DNA of 52,194 nt, taken from positions 1 through 52,194 of the forward strand of contig NZ_MKKY01000003.1 in the NCBI RefSeq assembly GCF_002091955.1. The letters are read 5' to 3'. Of the stretch, positions 1 through 7,806 are shown in pieces (position 1 is the stretch's first letter; each line of letters starts with the position of its first letter). The translations under genes were made by a program, and so were the position numbers. This DNA is from Rhodococcus sp. 1168 (GTDB lineage: Bacteria > Actinomycetota > Actinomycetes > Mycobacteriales > Mycobacteriaceae). The notes under the pieces are model-generated. The model was given only the letters and a program-made list of their open reading frames with translations, did not search any database and was not told where the DNA came from.

Positions 1-687
1 ATCCTTCCAGCGGAACCATCGATCCCGCTATCTCGGTGTCCACCATCCGGGGGGAGCCTCACAGTGCCGATTGACGGGTGGCTCGCGGACGACTTGCGCC
101 GGTACCTACTGGAGGTCCACCCGTTCGGCAGCGCCCGCCGCGCGGACTACGACCCGAACGCGCCATTGTTCCCTGGTCGGTACGCGACGGGGGAGACGTT
201 GCCCGACGGACTTACACAAGACGCGATCCGGCCAGAGCGCGCGACGGTCGTTGACCCGGAGGTACGCCGGAAGAATGGGACCGCCGACCGCCGCAACGCG
301 ACCTACGACCCGACGGCGACCTGCATTCGGCCCGCGCCATCATCGGGATACAAGTGGAGCGTTCCGATCAACCCCGGCAACATCGCTGACCATTACTTCG
401 AACCAGCCCTACGAGCGGTTGGACTGCCGCACTCCCGCTGGCACGACCTCCGCCATACGTTCGCGGTAATGAGCCTGAGCGCGGGGGAACACTACATGCA
501 GGTCTCGAAATGGCTCGGGCATGCGTCCTACGTGACCACGCTCAACGTCTACGCGGACTACATCGCGGAGAACGAGGGCGGGAAGCAAGCCCCGCTCACC
601 CGCCCCCTGGCGGAACCGGCCACGAAGCACTTAGTCCCGCACAGGGGGTCGAACGTAGTTCAGTTTCGACGCCGCTCGACGGGTTAG
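1..687 (+). CDS. Tyrosine (phage-type) integrase, 5' end outside the window
   Basis: This is the C-terminal part of a site-specific tyrosine recombinase. The frame is open to base 1, so the GTG at 64 is not a convincing start and the gene continues off the left edge. Visible catalytic features are WHDLRHTF (His-x-x-Arg), then KWLGHAS, then the nucleophile Tyr in NVYADYI, in the usual order and spacing. The first catalytic Arg and the N-terminal arm-binding domain lie outside. Its role would be integration and excision of a mobile element. It points toward tRNA-Arg(CCU) at 2735-2810, a plausible attachment site. Family assignment is firm; the link to that tRNA is inference. Confidence 0.88.
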   Translation: MLPAEPSIPLSRCPPSGGSLTVPIDGWLADDLRRYLLEVHPFGSARRADYDPNAPLFPGRYATGETLPDGLTQDAIRPERATVVDPEVRRKNGTADRRNATYDPTATCIRPAPSSGYKWSVPINPGNIADHYFEPALRAVGLPHSRWHDLRHTFAVMSLSAGEHYMQVSKWLGHASYVTTLNVYADYIAENEGGKQAPLTRPLAEPATKHLVPHRGSNVVQFRRRSTG

Positions 688-706
688 CTTCGTTGTGACC
701 CTCCCG

Positions 707-1144
707 CTACCTGACCGACGCGCGTACTGCGTCCTCGTGTTCCGGGCAGACGTAGATTGCTGAATTGACCGTCAACACGTTCGCCTTGAACGCATCCCAC
801 GCAGCTAGGCCAAGAATCGGGTTACCACCGCCGCCTTGGGCCGCGTAGTCAGTATTCAATCGCGTCAACGTGGCTGCTGCAACTGCGGCAGGGGCTTCAC
901 CTGCGTCGAGCTGATCACAGATGATGTTGGCTTGCTTCATCGGCTCCACGCTTAAGAGGTCGCCCTTGCCTGCGCTGAGTTTCTTCATGAAGCCAGCCGC
1001 GTCGACGGGTTGCCGAGCGGTAGTCGTAGGGGCAGCGGTGGTTGCTGCCGCCTCCGGTGCGGCCTCGGGCTCGGAGCTACCGCACGCCGAAACCAACATC
1101 GCGGTCACTGCTACTCCAAAAACAGACAAAAAGGTTCGTTTCAT
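707..1144 (-). CDS. Small secreted lipoprotein, DUF732-like
   Basis: A 145-residue protein with a lipoprotein signal peptide: MKRTFLSVFG, a hydrophobic core, then lipobox VSAC, so it should be lipid-anchored outside the membrane. The ATG at 1144 was chosen because upstream in-frame sequence lacks signal-peptide character. After an Ala/Thr/Pro-rich linker comes a globular domain with two cysteines (NIICDQL and YVCPEH) about 60 residues apart, which may form a disulfide. The layout resembles the small DUF732 proteins common in mycolic-acid actinomycetes; that assignment is tentative. It lies convergent to the integrase, about 20 bp from its stop. No function is known. Confidence 0.72.
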   Translation of the reverse strand: MKRTFLSVFGVAVTAMLVSACGSSEPEAAPEAAATTAAPTTTARQPVDAAGFMKKLSAGKGDLLSVEPMKQANIICDQLDAGEAPAAVAAATLTRLNTDYAAQGGGGNPILGLAAWDAFKANVLTVNSAIYVCPEHEDAVRASVR

Positions 1145-1209
1145 ACGCGGATCGTAGCGGCCAAGAGTAAAACGATGGCCCCCCATTTTTACAGCGGGGA
1201 GGCCCAACG

Positions 1210-1662
1210 TCAGGCCACTGAAAGCATACTGCCCGCGTATCCCGCGAGGACGCCTATGAACAGCAGGATGACTCCGACCCACCTGCGCTGTTTGCTGACT
1301 GCATACTGTGATTGGACGAACTCCGTGAGAGCTTGTCGTTCGATAGGAGCGCTCGGGCCTAGCTGATTGGCGATCGGTTCAAACGCCAGGGGCGAGATGG
1401 TCGGCCCCTTGATCCGCCCTCCGCCGAATCCTGGATAACTGCGACCACTTTGTTTGGCGAGCGCCTTTATGTGCTCATCCTTCGCAGTTTGCGCTTCGTC
1501 CAACTTCTTTTTAAACGAATCGAGGTTGCGCTGTGCCTGCCGTACATCAAGCACGACTAAACCAGCGCCGACGAGTTGAAGCGCGAGGGCAACCGTGTAC
1601 AGCAAATATACAGCGAGGTCCATGGTAGCTTTCTTGGCTTGCGCATCTTGCAAGTATCCCAA
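1210..1662 (-). CDS. Hypothetical two-TM membrane protein of the island
   Basis: A 150-residue protein I do not recognise. It has a hydrophobic helix at about residues 15-40 (LAVYLLYTVALALQLVGAGL), a charged helical middle rich in Lys, Asp and Gln that could be a coiled coil, a Gly-rich turn near residue 80, and a second hydrophobic helix at about 127-148. The start could instead be Met14 (1623), directly before the first TM. It is the last of three co-directional genes (2572 to 1210), 17 bp after the middle one. The two-TM plus cytosolic-helix layout recalls small membrane effectors of defence cassettes, but no family motif is visible. Confidence 0.6.
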   Translation of the reverse strand: MGYLQDAQAKKATMDLAVYLLYTVALALQLVGAGLVVLDVRQAQRNLDSFKKKLDEAQTAKDEHIKALAKQSGRSYPGFGGGRIKGPTISPLAFEPIANQLGPSAPIERQALTEFVQSQYAVSKQRRWVGVILLFIGVLAGYAGSMLSVA

Positions 1663-1679
1663 TTAGGGAAAAGAAAAGG

Positions 1680-2039
1680 TCAGAAAGGTGGCTCTTCAAT
1701 CCCAAGTTCCGTGAAGATTTCTCCCAATTTTTCGTCAACCCCGGATGAATTCACGCTCACGGCCTCGTAGAGAGAGTCAAGCTCGTAGACGTTGTAATTC
1801 GCGGATTCGTACTCCACCGTCTCGACGGTCCTGCCGCTACCATCGATGATCTTGAATACGTAGGGCGCAGAACCATCGCCGTCGCGTGTCGAGATTACGA
1901 TCGTCGTGTTGGTCAAAGTGAGCTCGTAGCGGTCGGGGCCCGTGCTCTCCCAGCTAACGCGATCTGGTCCAGTGCTACGGGTTTTACCGATCAGGCTTGA
2001 AATAAGTAGCGACATTCTTTGAGCGTGTGGACGTGTCAT
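1680..2039 (-). CDS. Hypothetical acidic protein of the island
   Basis: A 119-residue soluble, acidic protein without recognisable motifs. The first half alternates polar and hydrophobic residues, as in a beta-rich domain (RYELTLTNTTIVIST, then PYVFKIIDG). The C-terminal third is acidic and helical. Its ATG overlaps the TGA of the upstream gene (ATGA at 2036-2039), which implies translational coupling and a shared transcript. An alternative start is Met9. Base composition is more AT-rich than chromosomal genes here, in keeping with acquired DNA. Function unknown. Confidence 0.6.
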   Translation of the reverse strand: MTRPHAQRMSLLISSLIGKTRSTGPDRVSWESTGPDRYELTLTNTTIVISTRDGDGSAPYVFKIIDGSGRTVETVEYESANYNVYELDSLYEAVSVNSSGVDEKLGEIFTELGIEEPPF

Positions 2040-2572
2040 TCGAGCTCCTGGACTGATTGTTGGGCGGCCAGTGGTCCTAAGTCTGCGGTTACCTCACCAA
2101 TCGCTTTTCGAAGCCGACTAGTCTGGGTGGTCCAATTGGTGGTGTTGTCGAATTGAAGAATTTCCAGCTTCAACGTCTTGACTGCAACGATTGACTTTTG
2201 GATATTACTCATAAGCGTCTTTTCTTGAGGCTTACTCGGGTCAAGAAACTGTCTACACATACCCGCCTGCCAACGCCAATTAAGAATGGCAACGGTGAGC
2301 AGTTCGGGAGATTTCTTGTCTATGGCTGAGTCGATGTTTTCTTCGAGTCGAACAAGGTGCGGGCCAATTGAGGCTGTACTCAGCAACTTGAATTGCTCGC
2401 GAGCAGACTTCGCTGCTGCCTCGGCTGCGGCTTGCGCTGCCTCGGCTGCATCCTTCGCCTTGATGGCGGCGCGTTTGGCAAGAACGGCTTGCCATATCGC
2501 GGCTACGAAGCCGATCAAGGCGAGCGGAACGCTCAGGGCGGCGTTAGTCCATTCCAACCACGGCCAGATCAA
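2036..2572 (-). CDS. Hypothetical membrane-anchored coiled-coil protein of the island
   Basis: A 178-residue protein with one N-terminal transmembrane helix (about residues 8-30, ALSVPLALIGFVAAIWQAVL). A long Ala/Lys/Glu heptad-like helix follows at about 31-65, then a mostly helical cytosolic domain containing NWRWQAGMC. It is the first gene of a tight three-gene operon (4-bp overlap with the next). I do not recognise the family. An N-terminal anchor plus helical domain beside a second small membrane protein is a common architecture for phage-defence or toxin modules on islands; that reading is inference from context. Confidence 0.62.
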   Translation of the reverse strand: MIWPWLEWTNAALSVPLALIGFVAAIWQAVLAKRAAIKAKDAAEAAQAAAEAAAKSAREQFKLLSTASIGPHLVRLEENIDSAIDKKSPELLTVAILNWRWQAGMCRQFLDPSKPQEKTLMSNIQKSIVAVKTLKLEILQFDNTTNWTTQTSRLRKAIGEVTADLGPLAAQQSVQELE

Positions 2573-2734
2573 CGAACCCCCTAGTTGTCACACCCCAGCT
2601 TCGGACGTTGGCAGTCTAGCTGCCCTACCCGACACGATCGCGCTTCACGCGTAAATCACGCGCGTTTCGGCCTTGGATCGGTCGGTTCAGCCCCTCGGAT
2701 CGGGCCTCGCAGGCGCTCTACCTGCGCCTTTACG

Positions 2735-2810
2735 TGGTGCCCTCGGCAGGATTCGAACCTGCGACCTACCCTTTAGGAGAGGGTTGCTCTATCCCCTGAG
2801 CTACGAAGGC
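2735..2810 (-). tRNA. tRNA-Arg (anticodon CCU)
   Basis: A complete cloverleaf on the minus strand: acceptor GCCTTCG pairs with CGAGGGC, D stem GCTC/GAGC, anticodon stem ACCCT/AGGGT around loop CTCCTAA (anticodon CCT, decoding AGG), and T stem GCAGG/CCTGC around TTCGAAT. Discriminator A and an encoded CCA end at 2735. Such tRNA genes are frequent attachment sites, and the island with an integrase lies on its 3' side. The 5' end overlaps a hairpin shared with the upstream ABC permease transcript. Confidence 0.96.
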
Positions 2811-2843
2811 GAGTTGTGCACGTGCGAGTGTACAACTCGCCTT
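2806..2843 (-). terminator. Hairpin between ABC permease stop and tRNA-Arg
   Basis: Twelve-base perfect inverted repeat, AAGGCGAGTTGT at 2806-2817 and its complement at 2832-2843, immediately after the permease stop at 2845. No U-tract follows. One arm includes the first five bases of the tRNA, so the structure would compete with acceptor-stem folding if the tRNA is read from the same transcript. It could be a terminator or a processing signal. Confidence 0.5.
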
Positions 2844-2844
2844 G

Positions 2845-5319
2845 TCAGTCGGCGGCAATCGCGTCGACGATTGTCGAACGTGCAGCGTGGAGGGCTGGGG
2901 GTGCCGATCCGATGAGTGAGAGGGCGAGTGCGACGAGTCCGTAGATCAACACGGTCGGCCCGATGGAGTAGGGGATGAAGATTCCGGTGCTCGCGCCGAG
3001 GATGAGGGTGCTGAGGTATTGCAGGGCGGCGCCGATTCCGATGCCGAGAATGCCGCCGACGATCCCGACGGCGACTGCCTCCGCTATGACCATCCGTGCG
3101 AGTGTGCCGCGGCGCCCGCCCATGGCGCGTAGGACGCCGAGTTCGCGTCGGCGTTCGAGGACGGACAGTGTCAGCGTGTTCAGTAGTGCTACGGCGGCGA
3201 CGAGTGCGACGATCCATTGCAGCGCGACGGCCAGCGCTCCGGCCTGCGCGATGGACCCGCTGGCCCCGGCCAGCGCTTCCTCGCCCGAGTAGACGTACAC
3301 CTCTGGCGGCAGGGTGGAGTCGAGTTCGCCGAGCACGGTGGCGGCGTCCCCGTCGATGGCTATTTCGAGGTAGGTCGCGCCGGGGCGTTCGTACCATTGC
3401 TGCATCGATCGCAGCGAAATGGCCATTGTTCCCCCTGCGGCGTTGAGGTAGTCGACGAGTGCCAGGACTTCGACTTCTCGGATGCCTGTAGGGGTGGGCA
3501 GCTCGATGGTGCTTCCCACCGAAATGCCCTGTGCTTCACCGAGTGTGCGAGAGATCGCGACACCGTCGCCGCGTAGCACCGCAGAGCGAACGTCCTGGTC
3601 GAGGACGGACAGGGTGACGGCATTGCTGCCCTCGCCGACTGCTTGGATGGAGACGAATTCTTCGCCGAGCGTGGCGTAGGCCCATTGACCTTCGACCACG
3701 TTCTGTACTCCTGGGGTGTCGCGGACACGTTGCACCACTGCGGGATCCAAGGTGGAGCCCGCGGGCACAACCGAGCTTGGGGTGAGTGAAACGTAGATGT
3801 CGGTGCGACCGAGTGAGGACAGTGAATCCGTCGCTGCGGAGGTCAAGTTGTCCAGGGCTCCGGACACTCCGACACTGACTCCGACGGCGACGACGATGGT
3901 CATCACCGTCGCCCAGATCCGTCGCGGTGCGCGTTCGACGGTGGCCGTCGCGAGTCGGCCTGCGCCACCCCAGCGGCGGGGGAGTGCGGCGACGGCGTCG
4001 ACGATGAGATCGGTTCCGCTGATGCAGAGTGCCACGACGCCGACCAGGAACAGTGCACCGGCGGCGAGGGTGAGTTGGCCTTCGACCGTGGACGCGAGTA
4101 CGACGGCTCCGACGATGCCGAGCACTCCGAGTGATGCAGCGCCGACCGTGACGTACCTACTTCTGCCGGTGTCCGTTTCCGAGCCCCCGACGGCGAGTGC
4201 TTCTATCGGCGAGATTCGGTACACCTGAACTGCGGCGAGCGCGGAGGCTCCGACGCAGGCCAGGATGCAGGCGATGATCGCTACAGGGATGGCGTAGCCC
4301 GGCAGCACGTATTCGATGCGAGTGTCGATTTCTTGTACCAGAAAGGGCGGCAGACTGCTGATGGCGATGCGGCCCATGATGATTCCGAGCGGAGTGCCGA
4401 TTGCCCCGCCGATCAATCCGACCAGGGCTGCTTCACCGAGGAGATCGCGGACGATGGTCGAGCGCCTGCCACCGAGTGAGCGCAATACCGAGATGGTGGG
4501 TCGACGTTTGGCTATTGCCATGTTCATGACGTTGAACACGAGGAAGCCTGCGACGACGAAGGCGATCAGCGAGACCATCAACGTTGCGTTGCGTGTCAGG
4601 CTGATCGCGGCGTCCGCTCGATCGGCTCGGAAGTCGGGGTCCATCACCGCGACGCGGCCGGCGACGGCGTCGGTCACTGCTTCCTCGACACCTTGATCCG
4701 GACCGTCGATCACGAAGATCGAGTCGATTTTCCCTGCGCGATCGGTGAGCGTCTGCGCCAAGTTCAATGGTGTGAGAACAAACTTTCCGCCACCGATTCG
4801 CTGCGATCCTGCACCGGAGATCACACCGGCGACGGTCAACGGTGTCCCGCCGACCTCGAAACTTTCGCCTTTCTGCAACCCCGTCGAGGGTCCGACGAGC
4901 ACTGATCCAGGCTTGGCGAATTCGGTGACCGACCCGGAGACGGCGGATTGCAGATCGGAGTCCAGTGCCGTGATCGAGGAATCGACGCCGATGACGGTGA
5001 TCTTCCCGATCCCGGTCATGAGGTCGCTGCGGAGTATGGGAACGGCCGCGTCGACGCCCGGCACTGCGCGAACCACATCGAGTTCGGACTGGGAGAACCC
5101 ACTGTCGGTGACGCCGATGACTTCGAGGTCCGCGTTGCCGGCAATGGAGGCGGTGAGCCGTTCGACCGATCCGGTGAGCGAACCGTATGTTCCGAGCACT
5201 GCGATGAGCAGACCTGCGGCGACGGCGACGACGGCCGCCGAGACGAGCGTTCGAACCCAGTGCATGCGCAGATCTCGAAGCCCGAAAACTCGGAATCGAC
5301 TGAGAGCGGTTTCGATCAC
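2845..5319 (-). CDS. ABC transporter permease, FtsX/MacB-type
   Basis: An 824-residue permease of the MacB/LolCDE superfamily. It has an N-terminal TM (about 22-45), a large extracytoplasmic MacB-like periplasmic core domain (about 50-240), three FtsX-type TM helices, then a second TM/extracytoplasmic/FtsX unit ending near residue 824. The doubled FtsX layout in one chain is typical of actinobacterial versions. The GTG start overlaps the stop of the ATPase gene (GTGA at 5316-5319), so the two are translated together. Such systems use ATP to push substrates such as antibiotics, lipids or lipoproteins outward rather than carry them through a channel. The substrate is not visible from sequence. 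Confidence 0.9.
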   Translation of the reverse strand: MIETALSRFRVFGLRDLRMHWVRTLVSAAVVAVAAGLLIAVLGTYGSLTGSVERLTASIAGNADLEVIGVTDSGFSQSELDVVRAVPGVDAAVPILRSDLMTGIGKITVIGVDSSITALDSDLQSAVSGSVTEFAKPGSVLVGPSTGLQKGESFEVGGTPLTVAGVISGAGSQRIGGGKFVLTPLNLAQTLTDRAGKIDSIFVIDGPDQGVEEAVTDAVAGRVAVMDPDFRADRADAAISLTRNATLMVSLIAFVVAGFLVFNVMNMAIAKRRPTISVLRSLGGRRSTIVRDLLGEAALVGLIGGAIGTPLGIIMGRIAISSLPPFLVQEIDTRIEYVLPGYAIPVAIIACILACVGASALAAVQVYRISPIEALAVGGSETDTGRSRYVTVGAASLGVLGIVGAVVLASTVEGQLTLAAGALFLVGVVALCISGTDLIVDAVAALPRRWGGAGRLATATVERAPRRIWATVMTIVVAVGVSVGVSGALDNLTSAATDSLSSLGRTDIYVSLTPSSVVPAGSTLDPAVVQRVRDTPGVQNVVEGQWAYATLGEEFVSIQAVGEGSNAVTLSVLDQDVRSAVLRGDGVAISRTLGEAQGISVGSTIELPTPTGIREVEVLALVDYLNAAGGTMAISLRSMQQWYERPGATYLEIAIDGDAATVLGELDSTLPPEVYVYSGEEALAGASGSIAQAGALAVALQWIVALVAAVALLNTLTLSVLERRRELGVLRAMGGRRGTLARMVIAEAVAVGIVGGILGIGIGAALQYLSTLILGASTGIFIPYSIGPTVLIYGLVALALSLIGSAPPALHAARSTIVDAIAAD

Positions 5320-6023
5320 AGTCCGGAACCGGACAAGACATCGGTGTCGATCCGGCCGTCGAGCATGCTGATGACCCGGTCGGTGTTGCGCGCGGCCTCG
5401 AGGTCATGCGTAGCCATGACGACGGCTCGGGTGCGCTCGCTGTCGTGGGCTATGTCGGCGAGGATGTTCAGAACGGTTTGGGAAGTCTTGGAATCGAGGT
5501 TGCCGGTCGGTTCGTCGGCGATCAGCAGCGCCGGATTCATGACGAGAGCTCGGGCTATGGCGATGCGTTGAATCTGTCCACCGGACAGTTGCGCGGGCCG
5601 GTGCTCGGCTCGATCGGCCATGCCGACCATGTCGAGCAAGCGGAGGGCATCGGCTTTGGCCTTACGTATGGGCATTCCGTCGAGAAGTTTGGGGACGGCG
5701 ACGTTCTCCCACGCCGACATCGTCGGGAGCAGATTGAAGAACTGGAACACGAAGCCGACTTCGTGCCGTCGAAAGTCCGATTGCTCGTTGTCGCTCAATC
5801 GGGTGATGTCGACGCCGTCGAAGATGACCGATCCCGAGTCTGGCACGTCGAGGGCACCGAGCATGTGCAACAAGGTGCTCTTCCCCGCGCCGGAGGGAGC
5901 GACGAGCGAGACGAACTGTCCACCCTCGATCGTGAGATCTACGCCGTCGAGGGCTCGTACCGGTTGATCTCCGGCCGAGTACTGCTTGACGACGCGGTTG
6001 AGGTGTAGCGACAGTGCTGCCAT
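5316..6023 (-). CDS. ABC transporter ATP-binding protein, LolD/MacB-type
   Basis: A 235-residue ATPase partner of the downstream permease. Walker A is APSGAGKS, the signature is LSGGQ (in LSGGQIQRIAIARAL), Walker B is ALLIADEPTGNLD, and the H-loop His is in MATHD. The start was set at the second of two close ATGs (6023), with GGGAG eight bases upstream; 6029 is the alternative. The leader holds an intrinsic terminator whose U-tract ends only about 20 bases before the start, and a branched fold further upstream, so expression may be controlled by attenuation. Attenuated ABC exporters are often drug-inducible, but that is only a suggestion here. Confidence 0.9.
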   Translation of the reverse strand: MAALSLHLNRVVKQYSAGDQPVRALDGVDLTIEGGQFVSLVAPSGAGKSTLLHMLGALDVPDSGSVIFDGVDITRLSDNEQSDFRRHEVGFVFQFFNLLPTMSAWENVAVPKLLDGMPIRKAKADALRLLDMVGMADRAEHRPAQLSGGQIQRIAIARALVMNPALLIADEPTGNLDSKTSQTVLNILADIAHDSERTRAVVMATHDLEAARNTDRVISMLDGRIDTDVLSGSGL

Positions 6024-6041
6024 GTTCATGGCTCCCGTTCC

Positions 6042-6079
6042 AAAAAGGAGAACCGCCCACACAAGTGCGGGCGGTTCTC
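6042..6079 (-). terminator. Intrinsic terminator in the leader of the ABC operon
   Basis: On the minus strand GAGAACCGCCC and GGGCGGTTCTC form a perfect 11-bp stem with a 10-nt loop, followed by CTTTTT. It sits just ahead of the ribosome binding site of the ATPase gene. It may simply end the regulator transcript that stops at 6237, or be the terminator arm of an attenuator for the exporter. Confidence 0.75.
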
Positions 6080-6085
6080 TGTAGT

Positions 6086-6171
6086 GACAGCGTCCGCCAG
6101 TGCGCCTCTCGGCAAGAGGCCGCTCGAAGCGGCAAATGTGTTGGTACCCGGGGCATGGATCGAACGCTGTC
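6086..6171 (-). promoter_or_regulatory. Candidate structured leader RNA of the ABC exporter
   Basis: An 8-bp closing stem (6086-6093 with 6164-6171, GACAGCGT/ACGCTGTC) encloses two adjacent hairpins, GCCTCT/AGAGGC (6104-6120) and GCCGCT/AGCGGC (6119-6133). The hairpins share two bases and so compete. The intrinsic terminator follows directly toward the gene. A multibranch fold, terminator, then RBS is the layout of a riboswitch or attenuator. I recognise no known class, and base pairing alone is the evidence. Confidence 0.4.
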
Positions 6172-6236
6172 GAAGTGTTCAACCACGGCCCTGAGGTAAC
6201 TATTCCTCCACTGTTACTACCCTGGTCGGAGAATTT

Positions 6237-7469
6237 CTAAGCAGCACCCTGAGAGGCTTCGAGCCGGCGCGCGACAAGTGCAGCTTGAAGGTGGCGGATG
6301 CCCGAGGGACGGGTCGGATCGAAACCGGTGAGCTGAGCGATCCGCTTGAGCCGATAGTCGACCGTGTTGGTGTGCAGATGTAGCTGGCGCGCCGATCGCT
6401 GTCGGTTGAGGTCGTGCGAAATGTGGATCTCGAGTGTTTCGAGCAACTCCGGCGAAGAATCGAGTGGTTCCAAAATCTGGCGAAGGTGACGGCGGCCTGG
6501 ACCAGGCCGGGTGAGCTGGTATTCGAGGACCAGATCGTCCATTCGGTACAGACCCGAAGGTCGGTGAAGTTGGTGCGCGAGCGCAAGAAGTTCATGGACC
6601 TGGTCGGCAACTGTGGGGATGTCGGGCATGGCGGCCTGCTCGGCTGTCACGGTGACGGGAACTTCGGCGGCGGTACTGATGCGATGCACCAGAGCTTCGA
6701 CCCATTCTTCATCGTGAACGCCGGGGATGAGCACGGTGCCGCCCTCGGTGCTCAGCATCGACAACGGAGTGCGCCCGCATATCGTTGCCAATTCGGCTTG
6801 TACGCGTCGTAGCTTGCGACGGGCCGCGACTGTCTTCTGGATCGCCGGGTCGTTCTCGTCCGGGTGCGGGGGGACGGAGATCGCGAGTACGAGGTAGCTC
6901 TCGGCGAGTTCAATGCCGGACTGGCGCGCGATTGCGACGGCATTGTGGCCGCTGAGTAGTGAGGAGACCAATGTGTGTGCAGCTGTGTGGTGTTCGCTGG
7001 CGACCGCCTGGAGTTCCTCGACATAGCTCTTCGACGCCGCGATGGATACTTTCTCCGACAGCAGCACGAACATCCTGGCCGCCTCGATCAGGTTGCTGGT
7101 GTCACCTTCGCCTGCGCGCTTGGATACGAGATTCCAGCCGATCTGAATTCCCTCGTGATAGACGGTGAGCACTGATTCGAGTGGCACACCTTCGCGTGCC
7201 CACTGGCTCGCCTTGGCTCGCAGTTGGGCGAGATCGCTCTCGTTGGGGGGTCGACGTTCGTCGAGCATCTGGACCGCGATGCTGATGCATTTGACGGTGA
7301 ATTCGGTGACGTCGCCGTGCAACTGCTCGCCGGGCAATGAACCGCAGGGAGTGTTGGCGGCGAAGTGGCCGACGAGTTGGCGTGCCACGGCACGGAAATC
7401 GCGAAGCGGAGCGGACGCGAGCTCGCCTGCGACCATTATTCCGAGGCTCTTAGTGTTGTGAACGGTCAC
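6237..7469 (-). CDS. PucR/CdaR-family transcriptional regulator
   Basis: A 410-residue regulator. The last 60 residues form the PucR-type helix-turn-helix (RQSARQLHLHTNTVDYRLKR), which binds DNA. The middle has the CdaR/GGDEF-like fold expected of this family, and the N-terminal 180 residues are an all-helical region that probably senses a signal. Family members in actinomycetes control purine, amino-acid or lipid catabolism, usually as activators of adjacent genes. It is divergent from the desaturase-like gene at 7807 across a 337-bp AT-rich region, which is the likely target. The ligand is unknown. Confidence 0.85.
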   Translation of the reverse strand: MTVHNTKSLGIMVAGELASAPLRDFRAVARQLVGHFAANTPCGSLPGEQLHGDVTEFTVKCISIAVQMLDERRPPNESDLAQLRAKASQWAREGVPLESVLTVYHEGIQIGWNLVSKRAGEGDTSNLIEAARMFVLLSEKVSIAASKSYVEELQAVASEHHTAAHTLVSSLLSGHNAVAIARQSGIELAESYLVLAISVPPHPDENDPAIQKTVAARRKLRRVQAELATICGRTPLSMLSTEGGTVLIPGVHDEEWVEALVHRISTAAEVPVTVTAEQAAMPDIPTVADQVHELLALAHQLHRPSGLYRMDDLVLEYQLTRPGPGRRHLRQILEPLDSSPELLETLEIHISHDLNRQRSARQLHLHTNTVDYRLKRIAQLTGFDPTRPSGIRHLQAALVARRLEASQGAA

Positions 7470-7806
7470 AGATCAGCCCTTCGGGTAGGAACTTCAGCTC
7501 TGGAGGGAACAAAGTTACTCACACGTTCTATAGTGCAAACTTGCATTTTTTTAGAGTGAGGCACGGTATCTGAACGCTTTTCCATACTTCGAGTTTGTTT
7601 CCTGGCCTCTAACGGACTTGATCATAGGATGTTATCAACGCGTTATCCAGGGTTTGAAAGAAAGAATTTGTGAAGGCTCTCAAATTCATGTCCTGAGGCT
7701 TGCGACATGACCTAAACAATCAGAATCTGGTTCGCGCCACGGTGGTCGACCGCTTAGCGTTGTCGATCGGGCTGAGAAACGTGCGAGATGCGAGCGAGGG
7801 GGTGGG
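7470..7806. promoter_or_regulatory. AT-rich divergent intergenic region with inverted repeats
   Basis: There is no gene in these 337 bases. The stretch is much richer in A/T than its flanks. It contains inverted repeats GAATTTG/CAAATTC (7664-7687) and CATGTC/GACATG (7687-7709), and a T7 run at about 7547-7553 after a weak stem. It separates the divergent regulator and desaturase-like genes, so operators and promoters for both are expected here. Confidence 0.45.

Larger units (their letters stand above)
1..2735. mobile_element. Right end of an integrated genomic island or prophage-like element
   Basis: An integrase, a lipoprotein and three unrecognised small genes fill the space up to the 3' end of tRNA-Arg(CCU). 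From 2735 rightward the genes are ordinary chromosomal ones. The 1.2-2.6 kb part is visibly more AT-rich than the rest of the window. Integrated elements commonly use the 3' end of a tRNA gene as attB and rebuild it, which fits this boundary. The second att copy and the rest of the element must lie to the left, outside the window, so the extent is inferred. Confidence 0.5.

Noticed and set aside
4433..5407. Long open frame (324 codons) on the minus strand overlapping the permease
   Set aside because: Arg-rich composition and no homology; it is a shifted-frame shadow of the FtsX permease and ATPase genes.
6140..6175. Sequence resembling a tRNA T-arm and acceptor end (TGGTACCCGGGG...GATCGAAC)
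   Set aside because: The arms around the TTCGATC-like loop do not pair, and no anticodon or D stem can be placed; it is part of the ABC leader fold.
7536..7555. TGCAA/TTGCA mini-hairpin followed by T7, as a terminator
   Set aside because: A 5-bp stem with a 2-nt loop is too weak, and no gene ends there on the plus strand.
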